A DNA stretch of 11,181 nt, taken from Chitinophagaceae bacterium (GTDB taxonomy: Bacteria > Bacteroidota > Bacteroidia > Chitinophagales > Chitinophagaceae). Below, one piece after another: positions 1 through 7,920 of this stretch. The notes under the pieces are model-generated. The model was not told the DNA's origin, did not search any database, and worked only from the letters and a program-made list of their open reading frames with translations. Location of the stretch: contig CANJDY010000056.1 in NCBI GenBank assembly GCA_947472635.1, positions 1 through 11,181 on the forward strand, written 5' to 3'. Each line of letters starts with the position of its first letter. Position 1 is the stretch's first letter. The position numbers and the translations under genes were made by a program.

Positions 1-402
1 ATATACAATTACATCCCTACGATTTACCAATGCATCAATACAACTCATGATACCTTGGTATCCAAAGTTTAACAGCATGGTATCTTCGCGGTTAACAAAT
101 TGACTGATTACTTTTTCAAGTTCTTCATGTTTAGCAGTATTACCACTCATCATCCTGGCACCCATTGGATTTCCCATTCCGTATTTGGCTGCTGCTACCG
201 CATCCACTTCTCTTACGCGTGGGTCATTCACTAGTCCTAAATAATTATTCAGGCTCCAAACAATCATTTCCTTTCCACGAAATTGCATCCTTGGACCAAG
301 TTCACCTTCCAATTTTGGAAAGGCAAAATAACCATGTGCCCTGTCCATATGCTGCCCTAGCGGGCCCCCATCTTTTACTAATTTTTCAAAAACATCTGCC
401 AT
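1..402 (-). CDS. PLP-dependent alpha-oxoamine synthase (serine palmitoyltransferase/KBL-like), 5' part only
   Basis: Partial gene: the first 134 codons are visible and the frame stays open to the left edge. Reverse-strand translation from the ATG at 402-400 gives MADVFEKLVKDGGPLGQ..., then SLNNYLGL (residues 50-57), GMGNPMGARMMSGNT (75-89) and FGYQGIMS (113-120). These are the N-terminal landmarks of the fold-type I alpha-oxoamine synthase family (AONS, KBL, serine palmitoyltransferase). Such enzymes condense an amino acid with an acyl-CoA or acyl-ACP using PLP. The Schiff-base lysine lies beyond the window. Bacteroidota carry related paralogues that make sphingolipids (serine palmitoyltransferase), sulfonolipids (cysteate acyltransferase) or 2-amino-3-ketobutyrate. 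The visible part does not decide among them; a lipid-forming role is my leaning because the PLGQ and LNNYLGL style resembles the long-chain-base enzymes. The gene is transcribed divergently from the phosphatase gene and has its own consensus promoter. Confidence 0.85.
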   Translation of the reverse strand, partial: MADVFEKLVKDGGPLGQHMDRAHGYFAFPKLEGELGPRMQFRGKEMIVWSLNNYLGLVNDPRVREVDAVAAAKYGMGNPMGARMMSGNTAKHEELEKVISQFVNREDTMLLNFGYQGIMSCIDALVNRRDVIVY

Positions 403-496
403 AGTCAAGTAAGTTGTTGGTTAAAGGCATTTGTAGTGCCCGTAAACGATTAGTTGGGCGGTGTCGAACAGTGTCGTTCCGCTAATTTTGATGGGG

Positions 497-530
497 CAAA
501 TTTAGGGTATTGGAGTCAAAAAGCGTCAAA
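497..530 (-). promoter_or_regulatory. Bacteroidota-type promoter for the oxoamine synthase gene
   Basis: On the minus strand the -7 element reads TAAATTTG (504-497), a perfect match to TAnnTTTG. A TTTG (530-527) lies 22 nt upstream of it, within the spacing known for the primary sigma factor of this phylum. It implies a leader of roughly 90 nt before the ATG at 402. The assignment rests on consensus matching only. Confidence 0.6.
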
Positions 531-630
531 TTGAAGGAATTTGGCAGCTGATTAGGGTTATGCAAAGTTTTTGAAGTATAAGATGCTGAAGATTACTTTT
601 TACAAAAACTTAACTCAGGTAGCTTGCCAT

Positions 631-638
631 TATCTTTG
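631..638 (+). promoter_or_regulatory. -7 element (TATCTTTG) for the phosphatase gene
   Basis: TATCTTTG is a perfect TAnnTTTG match 16 nt upstream of the ATG at 655. I find no good TTG/TTTG at the -33 distance, so only half of the promoter is supported. Transcription would start near 645 and give a very short, A-rich leader of about 10 nt. Confidence 0.45.
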
Positions 639-654
639 TAAAAAATAAAAAGGT

Positions 655-2343
655 ATGCTTAGAAAGTATTTTGCGATTGTTTCCTCATTGTTGTTGATAG
701 TAGCTTGCTCTGTGGCACAAACTCCGAGTAAGAAAATAAATAGCCACCATCCATCAGCTATTGAGCATCAAATGCCTTTTCATAAAGGCCCTAAATTGGT
801 GATAGGAATCGTTATTGACCAAATGCGATGGGATTACCTTTATCGATTCAGTGAGTTATATAGTGCCAATGGATTTAATCGGCTACTTAAACAGGGATTT
901 AGTTGCGACAATACCATGATTCCCTATATGCCTTCTTATACCGCACCTGGCCACACCTGTATTTATACAGGCTCAGTGCCTGCCATACATGGAATAGTGG
1001 GGAATAATTGGTACGACAAAGTCTCCCATGCAAATAGGTATTGTACAGAAGATTCAACTGCAAGGACTATTGGAAGTGAATCAAGTGCAGGAAAGATGAG
1101 TCCGAGAAATATGTGGACTACAACTATTACTGATGAACTAAGGCTTAATAATAATTTTCAAAGCAAGGTTATTGGGATAGCCTTAAAGGATAGGGGATCT
1201 ATATTGCCGGCTGGCCACAGTGCGAATGCGGCTTATTGGTACGACAATGGCAAATGGATTACCAGTAGTTATTACATGAATGAATTGCCCAGCTGGGTGA
1301 ACAAGGAGAATGCTAAAGATCTTCCCTCTGTTTATATGAGCAAGGATTGGAATACGCTCTTGCCAATTAATCAGTACGATTTGAGTACTGACGACAATCA
1401 GCCATTTGAGGCTGCTATCAAGGGGGAAAAAACAGTTACGTTTCCTCATAAGACCTCTTTAATTTCAGCTGAAAAATACGAAGCCTTTAAATTTACGCCC
1501 TATGCGTCTTCCTATACGTTTGACTTCGCAAAATCTGCTATTCAAAATGAAAAATTGGGAGCTGGTAAGTTCACTGATTTCCTTACACTTAGTATTTCTT
1601 CCACTGATTATATTGGACATAGTTTTGGCCCCAATTCAATTGAGGCAGAAGATGCTTATTTACGTTTGGATAAAGACATTGCTGATTTTTTACAATATCT
1701 AGACGACTCACTGGGAAAAGGCAATTACCTTACTTTTTTGACGGCAGATCATGGAGTGGCACACGTTCCAGCATTTTTAGCACAGCATAAAATACCTGGC
1801 GGAACTTTTTCTGATATTGATATTTTTAATGAACTGAACCAGCAGATTGAAGTTGAATTTGGAATTAAAAAAGCGGTATCGTCTGTTCAAAACTACCAGG
1901 TGTATATAAACCAAGATGAAATTATTCGTCAAAAAAAGGTCGTGAAAGATGTTGTTCATTCGATCATCTCGCTGCTAAAAAATAAAGCATATATCATCAA
2001 TGCAGTTGAGACCGAAGCTATTGAAGCAGCCTCATTGCCTGAGCCTCAAAAGAAAATGTTTTCCAACGGATATAATCCTAAAAGAAGTGGAGATATAGTT
2101 TTTACAACCCTGCCTGGCTATCTGGATGGCAACAGTAAAGGCACTTCTCATGGATTGTGGAATCCTTATGATGCGCATATTCCTTTATTGTTTTTTGGGT
2201 GGAAGGTGCAACAGGGAAATACCAATAGAGAGACCTATATGACAGATATTGCTGCCACTATAGCGGCGATGCTTACCATACAAATGCCGAGCGGCTGTGT
2301 GGGAAAAGTGATTACTGAAGCGATGAGGCAAACGACCAAATGA
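655..2343 (+). CDS. pafA: PafA-like alkaline phosphatase, exported
   Basis: 562-residue member of the alkaline phosphatase superfamily, PafA type: a Zn-dependent periplasmic phosphate monoesterase that releases Pi from organic phosphates. Aligning by eye to the recalled Elizabethkingia PafA active site gives every residue at near-identical spacing: D55 (in IVIDQMRWD), nucleophile T96 (in PSYTAPGHT), N117, K178 and R180 (LKDR), D318 and H322 (STDYIGH), D365 and H366 (TADHG), H499 (GTSHG). The N-terminus has a hydrophobic segment (residues 5-18). IVAC18 could be a lipobox, or signal peptidase I could cut near A21, so lipoprotein versus soluble periplasmic is open. The start fits the signal peptide and the -7 element just upstream. 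Full length, no damage. No Pho-box-like regulation was recognised. A phosphodiesterase/NPP activity is the main alternative, but the K/R pair favours monoesterase. Confidence 0.9.
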   Translation: MLRKYFAIVSSLLLIVACSVAQTPSKKINSHHPSAIEHQMPFHKGPKLVIGIVIDQMRWDYLYRFSELYSANGFNRLLKQGFSCDNTMIPYMPSYTAPGHTCIYTGSVPAIHGIVGNNWYDKVSHANRYCTEDSTARTIGSESSAGKMSPRNMWTTTITDELRLNNNFQSKVIGIALKDRGSILPAGHSANAAYWYDNGKWITSSYYMNELPSWVNKENAKDLPSVYMSKDWNTLLPINQYDLSTDDNQPFEAAIKGEKTVTFPHKTSLISAEKYEAFKFTPYASSYTFDFAKSAIQNEKLGAGKFTDFLTLSISSTDYIGHSFGPNSIEAEDAYLRLDKDIADFLQYLDDSLGKGNYLTFLTADHGVAHVPAFLAQHKIPGGTFSDIDIFNELNQQIEVEFGIKKAVSSVQNYQVYINQDEIIRQKKVVKDVVHSIISLLKNKAYIINAVETEAIEAASLPEPQKKMFSNGYNPKRSGDIVFTTLPGYLDGNSKGTSHGLWNPYDAHIPLLFFGWKVQQGNTNRETYMTDIAATIAAMLTIQMPSGCVGKVITEAMRQTTK

Positions 2344-2468
2344 GGCAAGCTAAAACTTTATCCATCAATGCCAATCCTTACAACAATAGTTGATTTTTTT
2401 AATTTATTTTAGAAGCCTTACCTTTCCATTACTTATTACACCTCATTTTCCAGCTAAGTAATATCAGT

Positions 2469-3734
2469 ATGAAATATTTTAAAATTTTGTATGTACAGGT
2501 AATCATTGGGATTATACTTGGGGTATTAGTCGGCTGGCTTTTCCCAAGTTTTGCTCCTGTAGGAAAAGTGATTAGTGAAAAATTCATTGATCTGATAAAA
2601 ATGATTATCACGCCGATTATTTTCTTTACGATTGTATTAGGGATAGCCGGTGCGGGGGATATGAAAAAAGTGGGCAGGGTAGGAGGTAAAGGCCTTTTGT
2701 ATTTCGAAATTGTAACCACGCTGGCACTAGTTATTGGCTTAGTGGTGGTGCATATTGTACAGCCTGGTGTAGGGATTGTAGTCAGTCATTTGCAGACGGA
2801 AAAAGTTATTAAAATTACTAGTCAGGCCACTGAATTAAATTGGGCAGATTTTATCACCCATATCATCCCCGATAATATAGTCAAGTCTTTCGCTCAGGGT
2901 GATATTTTACAAATATTATTTTTCAGTATTTTATTTGGTGCTGGTCTTAGTAAACTGGGAAATTACGGAAGCACGCTAGTAGTTAGCTTTGAAAAAATAA
3001 ATAAAGTGATTTTTAATATCATGAAATTTATTATGCATCTTGCTCCCATCGGTGCTTTTGGGGGCATGGCATATACCATAGGTCAATTTGGTTTTGGAAC
3101 ATTATTGTTACTCGGAAAGTTGATGCTTAGTTTTTACATCACGGTATTTTTATTTGTTGCCGTTGTACTCAATCTTATTTGTAGGTACAATGGATTTAGC
3201 TTATGGAAATTATTAATCTACATCAAAGAAGAATTACTAATTACCTTAGGTGCCAGTAGTAGCGAACCTGCTTTGCCAAACATCATGCTGAAACTCGAAG
3301 CAGCCGGGTGTGATAAAACCGTTGTGGGCTTACTGATTCCTGCTGGTTATAGTTTCAACTTGGATGGCACTTCCATCTACTTGAGTATGTGTATTGTCTT
3401 CCTAGCACAAGTATTTAGCATTGATCTTTCCCTGATGCAACAATTAACCATCATCGGTATTTTAATGATAACTAGCAAAGGAGCTGCAGGGGTTACTGGC
3501 AGTGGTTTTATTGTATTGGCTTCTACACTGGCTGCCATCAAAGTAATTCCAGTAGAAGGGTTGGCACTATTGCTGGGTGTGGACCGCTTTATGAGTGAAG
3601 CTAGAGCTATTACCAATATTATTGGCAATACGGTTGCTACAGTTGTAATTGCTAAAAGCGAACACGCGATTAATGAAACCTTATATAAGGCAGTTGTGGA
3701 AAATAAGTCCATCACAATGGCTGCAGGAATATAA
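2469..3734 (+). CDS. dctA: Dicarboxylate/amino acid:cation symporter, DctA-like
   Basis: 421-residue inner-membrane transporter of the DAACS family (GltPh fold), importing C4-dicarboxylates or acidic amino acids with H+ or Na+. Visible landmarks in order: TM1 (about 6-24), ITPIIFFTIVLGIAGAGD (47-64), the GRxGxxxLLYFEIVTTLAL segment (69-87) typical of DctA, the serine-rich re-entrant hairpin ASSSEPALP (262-270), the NLDGT motif (297-301; NMDGT in most relatives), the second hairpin GVTGSGF (341-347), and TM8 substrate/cation residues in DRFMSEARAITNIIGN (D372, R379, N383). The length is normal. Overall wording is closer to DctA than to GltP glutamate carriers, but substrate cannot be read from sequence with certainty. 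It precedes a glycerate kinase on the same strand by 83 bp, suggesting shared use of a hydroxy- or dicarboxylic acid. No convincing promoter was seen in the 125 bp upstream. Confidence 0.88.
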   Translation: MKYFKILYVQVIIGIILGVLVGWLFPSFAPVGKVISEKFIDLIKMIITPIIFFTIVLGIAGAGDMKKVGRVGGKGLLYFEIVTTLALVIGLVVVHIVQPGVGIVVSHLQTEKVIKITSQATELNWADFITHIIPDNIVKSFAQGDILQILFFSILFGAGLSKLGNYGSTLVVSFEKINKVIFNIMKFIMHLAPIGAFGGMAYTIGQFGFGTLLLLGKLMLSFYITVFLFVAVVLNLICRYNGFSLWKLLIYIKEELLITLGASSSEPALPNIMLKLEAAGCDKTVVGLLIPAGYSFNLDGTSIYLSMCIVFLAQVFSIDLSLMQQLTIIGILMITSKGAAGVTGSGFIVLASTLAAIKVIPVEGLALLLGVDRFMSEARAITNIIGNTVATVVIAKSEHAINETLYKAVVENKSITMAAGI

Positions 3735-3817
3735 TTCTGAAAGTATTTTATCAGTTGTTTAAGATAGGAGAAATTATAATTCATACTATTGTAGAATAGT
3801 GGTCAAAAATATGTAAA

Positions 3818-5140
3818 ATGTCTGCCAGGGAAAAAGCGATTGAAATATTTGAGACTGCTGTATCGGCAGTTCAGCCTAAAAAATTAATTCCTGAATATTT
3901 GTTCATTAAGGAGGGGCTGCTGCATATTTTTGATGAGCAGATTATCGTCAATGGAATAAAAAAAATTTATATAGTTGGTGCAGGAAAAGCCAGTGCTGCC
4001 ATGGCGAAGGCAGTACAAGATATTTTGGGCGATTTGATAACGGAAGGGTTAGTGGTAACAAAATACGGCCATTCGATTTTTCTAGAAAATATCATTTGTC
4101 TTGAAGCGGCCCATCCCGTTCCAGATCAGCAGGGAGTGGTAGCAACGGTTGCTACGCTTCAATTATTGCAGCAAGTAGAAAAAGATGATCTTGTTATTTG
4201 TTTACTTAGTGGCGGAGCTTCTTCGCTGTGGATCGATGTTCCGGAAGGCTTGTCGCTTTCTGATCTTCAGGTAACCTTTCAATTACTATTAGACAGCGGA
4301 GCGACTATCGAAGAGGTAAATACTATCAGAAAGCATTTGTCTGTTGTAAAAGGTGGACAGATATTGCGATTTGCTCCTGAAGGGAGCTGGTTTAGTTTTA
4401 TAATTTCTGATGTACCCGGTGATGACCTGGCAGTAATAGCTAGTGGCCCAACGGTAGCTGATAGTACTTCTTTTGAAGATGCACTGAGGGTATTAACTAG
4501 GTATAACTTAATCAATCGCCTGCCTCACCCTGTTCATACACGAATTATGGATGGTTGTAAAGGGATACTTCAGGATACATTCAAAGAAAATGACCCTGTT
4601 TTTAAAAAGGTGATCAACAAAATCATTGGCAATAACACTATTGCCCTTGCCGCTGCTGAATTGCGGGCAAGGAAACTTGGTTATCATATTGCTCGGATGG
4701 ATAACGGGCTTATAGGGGATGCTGATGATGTTGGGCGTTCGTTAATCCAATTCTGTAAAAACTACCAAGGGGTAAAGCCAGCCTGTTTATTACTGGGTGG
4801 TGAAACTACGGTAAAGGTGAAGGGTAATGGAATTGGCGGCCGCAATCAGCAAATGGCACTTAGTGCCTTACTAGAATTGACTATAGTTTCTGACAATAAT
4901 TTTTCAAATTCGATTACTTTTTTATCAGCTGGTACCGATGGTACTGATGGTCCAACGGATGCCGCGGGTGCAATTGCCGACATGCAAATTATTTCAGCTG
5001 CAAAGGAATTAGAACTGGACGCCACTAGCTATCTATTGAACAATGACGCCTATCCTTTTTTTGAACAAATAGGGGGGCTTTTTAAAACAGGTGCTACATT
5101 TACCAATGTGATGGACTTAGTAGTGATCATCATTGAATAG
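3818..5140 (+). CDS. Glycerate 2-kinase, class II (DUF4147/MOFRL, GckA/TtuD-type)
   Basis: 440-residue cytoplasmic enzyme predicted to phosphorylate D-glycerate with ATP to 2-phosphoglycerate, feeding lower glycolysis. The N-terminal DUF4147 domain shows VGAGKAS (53-59, catalytic lysine probably K57), EAAHPVPD (96-103), LLSGGASSL (129-137) and ISDVPGDDLAVIASGPT (196-212). The C-terminal MOFRL domain shows LLGGETTV (325-332), GGRNQQMAL (340-348), AGTDGTDGPTDAAGA (371-385) and TGATFTNVMDL (423-433). Length is typical of the family. The start sits on an A-rich leader, as is usual here. It lies 83 bp after the DctA-like transporter. The spacer holds a small hairpin (ACTATT at 3785-3790 with AATAGT at 3795-3800) and no clear promoter, so co-transcription is likely but unproven. 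Relatives serve tartrate, glyoxylate or serine-cycle pathways; none of those partner genes is nearby. Confidence 0.88.
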   Translation: MSAREKAIEIFETAVSAVQPKKLIPEYLFIKEGLLHIFDEQIIVNGIKKIYIVGAGKASAAMAKAVQDILGDLITEGLVVTKYGHSIFLENIICLEAAHPVPDQQGVVATVATLQLLQQVEKDDLVICLLSGGASSLWIDVPEGLSLSDLQVTFQLLLDSGATIEEVNTIRKHLSVVKGGQILRFAPEGSWFSFIISDVPGDDLAVIASGPTVADSTSFEDALRVLTRYNLINRLPHPVHTRIMDGCKGILQDTFKENDPVFKKVINKIIGNNTIALAAAELRARKLGYHIARMDNGLIGDADDVGRSLIQFCKNYQGVKPACLLLGGETTVKVKGNGIGGRNQQMALSALLELTIVSDNNFSNSITFLSAGTDGTDGPTDAAGAIADMQIISAAKELELDATSYLLNNDAYPFFEQIGGLFKTGATFTNVMDLVVIIIE

Positions 5141-5239
5141 CAGTGTTTAAGTAAAAAGTATTCTCTTCCTTTTTCAAGTTTCAATAAAAAATTATACTTA
5201 TATAAAAACGAAGCAACCATTGATTGCCTTAAATAGAAA

Positions 5240-5266
5240 AAGTATGATTGCATTGCAATCATACTT
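5240..5266 (-). terminator. Perfect 13-bp inverted repeat between convergent genes, probable terminator
   Basis: AAGTATGATTGCA and TGCAATCATACTT are exact reverse complements separated by one base; folded, they give a 12-bp stem with a 3-nt loop. On the minus strand the stem runs into a T-rich tail (TTTTTCTATTT), which suits ending the small-subunit/GMC transcript whose stop lies at 5373. On the plus strand there is no immediate T run, so termination of the glycerate kinase transcript (stop at 5140) is less certain. The AT-rich rest of 5141-5372 shows no gene. Confidence 0.65.
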
Positions 5267-5372
5267 GAAAATATTGTTATTTTTTGGATTCAGAAAGTTT
5301 CTGTTCGATATAAAAATCAGCTATTTGTAAATTTCAAACAGTTCATATCCAATAAGTATTACCGAATTGAAT

Positions 5373-6041
5373 TTATGCTTTATCATCGAAGCTGATACAT
5401 TCCTTTAATTCTTTTTCAGTGTAGGACAGATTGTATTGTTTTAAAATATCATCTGGCACACCATTCCATTGGTTAGGAACATTGCCCATGTAACCAACAT
5501 CTGCACCACCAATTTCTGAAGTATAAAAGCCGGTGGTAGTTAAGTTGCGCATGAGGTTAAAAAAAGCTACGCCCTGTTTTACAGTTGCTTTCGCTTTGTT
5601 GGGGTATGCGATTTCATCTACTATTTCAAGCCGTTGTTTTTCAGTAATAGCAGCAAAAGACTTATCAAATCGTTTGAGGGAATATAGTTCTAGCCAGCGC
5701 AGACCACCCCGCATGGGCGTCTGGTGTTCAGGCATATCTTTTACTATAAACTCAATAAATTCGGGCACTTTGGCATCGGATGAGCTACCACTGACTTGAT
5801 CTTTCGGAATGATAATGTCACCTAGGAGTGTGATGGTAATCATTTCTTCGGGTGTGAAAAATGTTTGTTCCTGAAGTTTTTTGTAAGCAATTTTCTCTTC
5901 CTCCATTCGATCATCTTGATTCAAAACAGCATCAGCAGTGGCGTTGGCTTCCTTTTTATTTTTAGGCTCACAAGATTCAATTAATACAGCTGCTGCAGCA
6001 GTGCCAACTAATAGTGTCTTGATTGATTTACGTCTGTCCAT
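5373..6041 (-). CDS. Gluconate 2-dehydrogenase subunit 3 family protein with Tat signal
   Basis: 222-residue small subunit (Gluconate_2-dh3 family) that partners flavin dehydrogenases of the GMC family. The N-terminus MDRRKSIKTLLVGTAAAAVL has twin arginines at 3-4 followed by a hydrophobic stretch, a typical Bacteroidota Tat signal. C24 could be lipidated, but the preceding IES is a poor lipobox. After a charged linker (about 25-58) come family landmarks FFTPEEM (61-67), GDIIIPKD (74-81), VPEFIEFIVKD (92-102), GLRWLE (113-118) and the conserved end block from FFNLMRNL (160) to GNVPNQWNGVP (186-196). In characterised FAD-glucose, sorbitol and gluconate dehydrogenases this subunit acts as chaperone and carries the catalytic subunit through Tat. 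The GMC gene directly upstream (66 bp away, same strand) lacks a signal, matching that arrangement. Confidence 0.88.
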   Translation of the reverse strand: MDRRKSIKTLLVGTAAAAVLIESCEPKNKKEANATADAVLNQDDRMEEEKIAYKKLQEQTFFTPEEMITITLLGDIIIPKDQVSGSSSDAKVPEFIEFIVKDMPEHQTPMRGGLRWLELYSLKRFDKSFAAITEKQRLEIVDEIAYPNKAKATVKQGVAFFNLMRNLTTTGFYTSEIGGADVGYMGNVPNQWNGVPDDILKQYNLSYTEKELKECISFDDKA

Positions 6042-6107
6042 ACATTTATTTTTTTCCTAAAGTCCGGTAGCAGATGGCTGCGGCCTTTTAATTTACAATA
6101 GGGAAGT

Positions 6108-7850
6108 TTACAGGTTATTTTTTTTCAGTTGATCAACAATATATTCGGAGGTTCTCATGGACAAAGCTAAAATTGTCCAAGTAATATTTTTATCCGCCTG
6201 TGATACAAACTGTCCACCATCTACATTGAATAAATTTTTACAATCATGTGCCTGGCTCCATTTATTGAGAGCAGATTTTTTAGGATCATTTCCCATACGT
6301 ACCGTCCCTGCTTCATGAATAATATTGCCTGGGTTAGCAAGTCCGTAATCGCTTTCCGGACCTTCGGTATCACCCCAGGTAATAACAGCGCCCATATTGT
6401 GCATGATTTCTCTAAAGGTTTCCTTCATGTGTTTCGCCTGCTTGATTTCATGTTCACTATTTTTGGTATTGAACCTCAAGACGGGAATCCCAAATTTATC
6501 AACTACAGAAGGGTCAATTTCACAAAAGTTGGATTCCATGGCAATGCTTTCACCACGGCCGGCCATGCCTACATTGGCGCCATAGAGATAGCGAACATCT
6601 TCTTTTAGGGAAGCTCCATATCCACCAGCTTCTTTTTTCTTTCCGTTGATAGGGAACATGCCGTTTTGGGTTTCCATATCAAAGCCAAAACCATAGGCTG
6701 GTTGGCTCATACCACCCCAATATTCAATGTGATAGCCACGAGGGAAATCTAGTTTTTTATTATCCAGCCACCAAGGAGTATACACATGCATACCACCAAC
6801 ACCATCTTCATTGAATCTTTTTCTACCAATCAGATTGGGTAATATTCCACCCATGGCAGCACCAGTAGAGTCATGTAAATATTTACCCACTACATTACTT
6901 GAGTTGGATATTCCATTAGGATGTTGGTCTGATTTTGAGTTCAGCATTAAACGCGCACTTTCGCAGGCACTGGCTGCAAGTATTACTACTTTGCCATCTA
7001 CCTGGTATTCCTGCATGTTTTCTTTGTTAACATATGAAATGCCAGTAGCTAATCCTTCTTTATTGGTAAGCACTTCCCTAGCCATTGCATTCGTTACTAA
7101 ATCTACATTGCCTGTGGCAAGCGCAGGTTTAATCAATACAGAAGAGGAGGAGAAATCGGCATATGCTTTGCAAGACCTTCCGCATTGTGCACAATAAAAA
7201 CAAGCGCCTCTATCTTTATTAATTTGTTTGGTTAGAATGGATAAACGGGATGGTATTACGGGAATACCTATGTCTGTAGCTGATTTTTTGATAAAAAGCT
7301 CGTGTAAGCGTGGCTTGGGAGGGGGTAAAAATATTCCGTCTGGGTCGTTGGGCAATCCTTCATTGCTCCCAAAAACACCAATTAATTTATCAATTTTGTC
7401 GTAGTAAGGTTTTACATCATCGTAGCTGATTGGCCAATCGTCACCGAGTCCGTCAATACTTTTACGTTTAAAATCCTTGGGTCCAAATCGTAAAGATATT
7501 CTACCCCAATGGTTCGTTCTACCACCGACCATTCTTGCTCTCCACCATTCCCATTTGGTACCCGGTGCATGTGTATAAGGTTCTCCGTCGATTTCCCATC
7601 CCCAATAGCATCCATCAAAATCGCCAAAGGGTCTAAATTTTGTGCTAGCACCTCGTCGGGGAGATTCCCATGGGTTTTTTAATTGCGAAGAATTTTTTGC
7701 TGGATCATAGTCTGGACCAGCCTCCAGCAAGCATACTTTTAAACCTGCGTTTGCCAATACATACGCTGCCATACCACCGCCGGCTCCGGATCCCACGATT
7801 ACCACATCGTATTTTTTAGGTTGTTTTTTAATTTGGAGGGTATCTCCCAT
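6108..7850 (-). CDS. GMC-family FAD oxidoreductase, probable glycoside/sugar 3-dehydrogenase catalytic subunit
   Basis: 580-residue glucose-methanol-choline oxidoreductase. FAD-binding motif VGSGAGGG (19-26) follows a short polar N-terminus without signal peptide. MVGGRTNHWG (107-116) is the second flavin-contact block. C217-x2-C220-x2-C223-x3-C227 lies in the middle; C217, C223 and C227 have the spacing I recall for the 3Fe-4S ligands of Burkholderia FAD-glucose dehydrogenase (Cys212/218/222). Near the C-terminus, H512 (HEAGTVRMG) and N555 (ADKNITWTI) are 43 residues apart, as in that enzyme's catalytic His476/Asn519. It should oxidise a sugar hydroxyl and pass electrons through FAD and the cluster to an acceptor. 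Neighbouring DUF1080, ThuA and TIM-barrel genes favour C3 oxidation of glycosides over gluconate or cholesterol substrates. It is the first gene of a two-gene unit with the Tat-bearing small subunit and has a consensus promoter. Exact substrate unknown. Confidence 0.88.
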   Translation of the reverse strand: MGDTLQIKKQPKKYDVVIVGSGAGGGMAAYVLANAGLKVCLLEAGPDYDPAKNSSQLKNPWESPRRGASTKFRPFGDFDGCYWGWEIDGEPYTHAPGTKWEWWRARMVGGRTNHWGRISLRFGPKDFKRKSIDGLGDDWPISYDDVKPYYDKIDKLIGVFGSNEGLPNDPDGIFLPPPKPRLHELFIKKSATDIGIPVIPSRLSILTKQINKDRGACFYCAQCGRSCKAYADFSSSSVLIKPALATGNVDLVTNAMAREVLTNKEGLATGISYVNKENMQEYQVDGKVVILAASACESARLMLNSKSDQHPNGISNSSNVVGKYLHDSTGAAMGGILPNLIGRKRFNEDGVGGMHVYTPWWLDNKKLDFPRGYHIEYWGGMSQPAYGFGFDMETQNGMFPINGKKKEAGGYGASLKEDVRYLYGANVGMAGRGESIAMESNFCEIDPSVVDKFGIPVLRFNTKNSEHEIKQAKHMKETFREIMHNMGAVITWGDTEGPESDYGLANPGNIIHEAGTVRMGNDPKKSALNKWSQAHDCKNLFNVDGGQFVSQADKNITWTILALSMRTSEYIVDQLKKNNL

Positions 7851-7889
7851 AAAATATATTTTTTAGAAAATCTGAATTAGTTGAAGTAT

Positions 7890-7920
7890 CAAATATAACC
7901 ATTCAGTAGTATCCAACAAA
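7890..7920 (-). promoter_or_regulatory. Bacteroidota-type promoter for the GMC/small-subunit unit
   Basis: On the minus strand TTTG (7920-7917) is followed after 19 nt by TATATTTG (7897-7890). This is a perfect match to both elements of the phylum's housekeeping promoter at standard spacing. Transcription would start near 7883, leaving about 33 nt before the ATG at 7850. It is the best promoter in the window. Confidence 0.72.

Noticed and set aside
165..404. Plus-strand open frame of 79 codons at the left edge
   Set aside because: It is antisense to the oxoamine synthase, whose conserved motifs are visible on the minus strand in the same bases.
461..480. Imperfect tandem repeat GTGTCGAACA / GTGTCGTTCC with a small GAAC/GTTC inverted repeat
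   Set aside because: Too short and imperfect to call an operator; it lies in the leader of the minus-strand gene and has no second copy in the window.
2419..2426. TACCTTTC as a -7 element for the transporter gene
   Set aside because: The final G is missing and the nearest upstream TTG is 26 nt away, outside the normal spacing.
3377..3784. Open frame of 135 codons on the minus strand
   Set aside because: It lies almost wholly antisense to the well-supported dicarboxylate symporter gene, and its low-complexity hydrophobic product resembles no family I know.
6246..7197. Two open frames (120 and 128 codons) on the plus strand
   Set aside because: Both are antisense to the GMC oxidoreductase, which has clear motifs throughout; they are reading-frame shadows.
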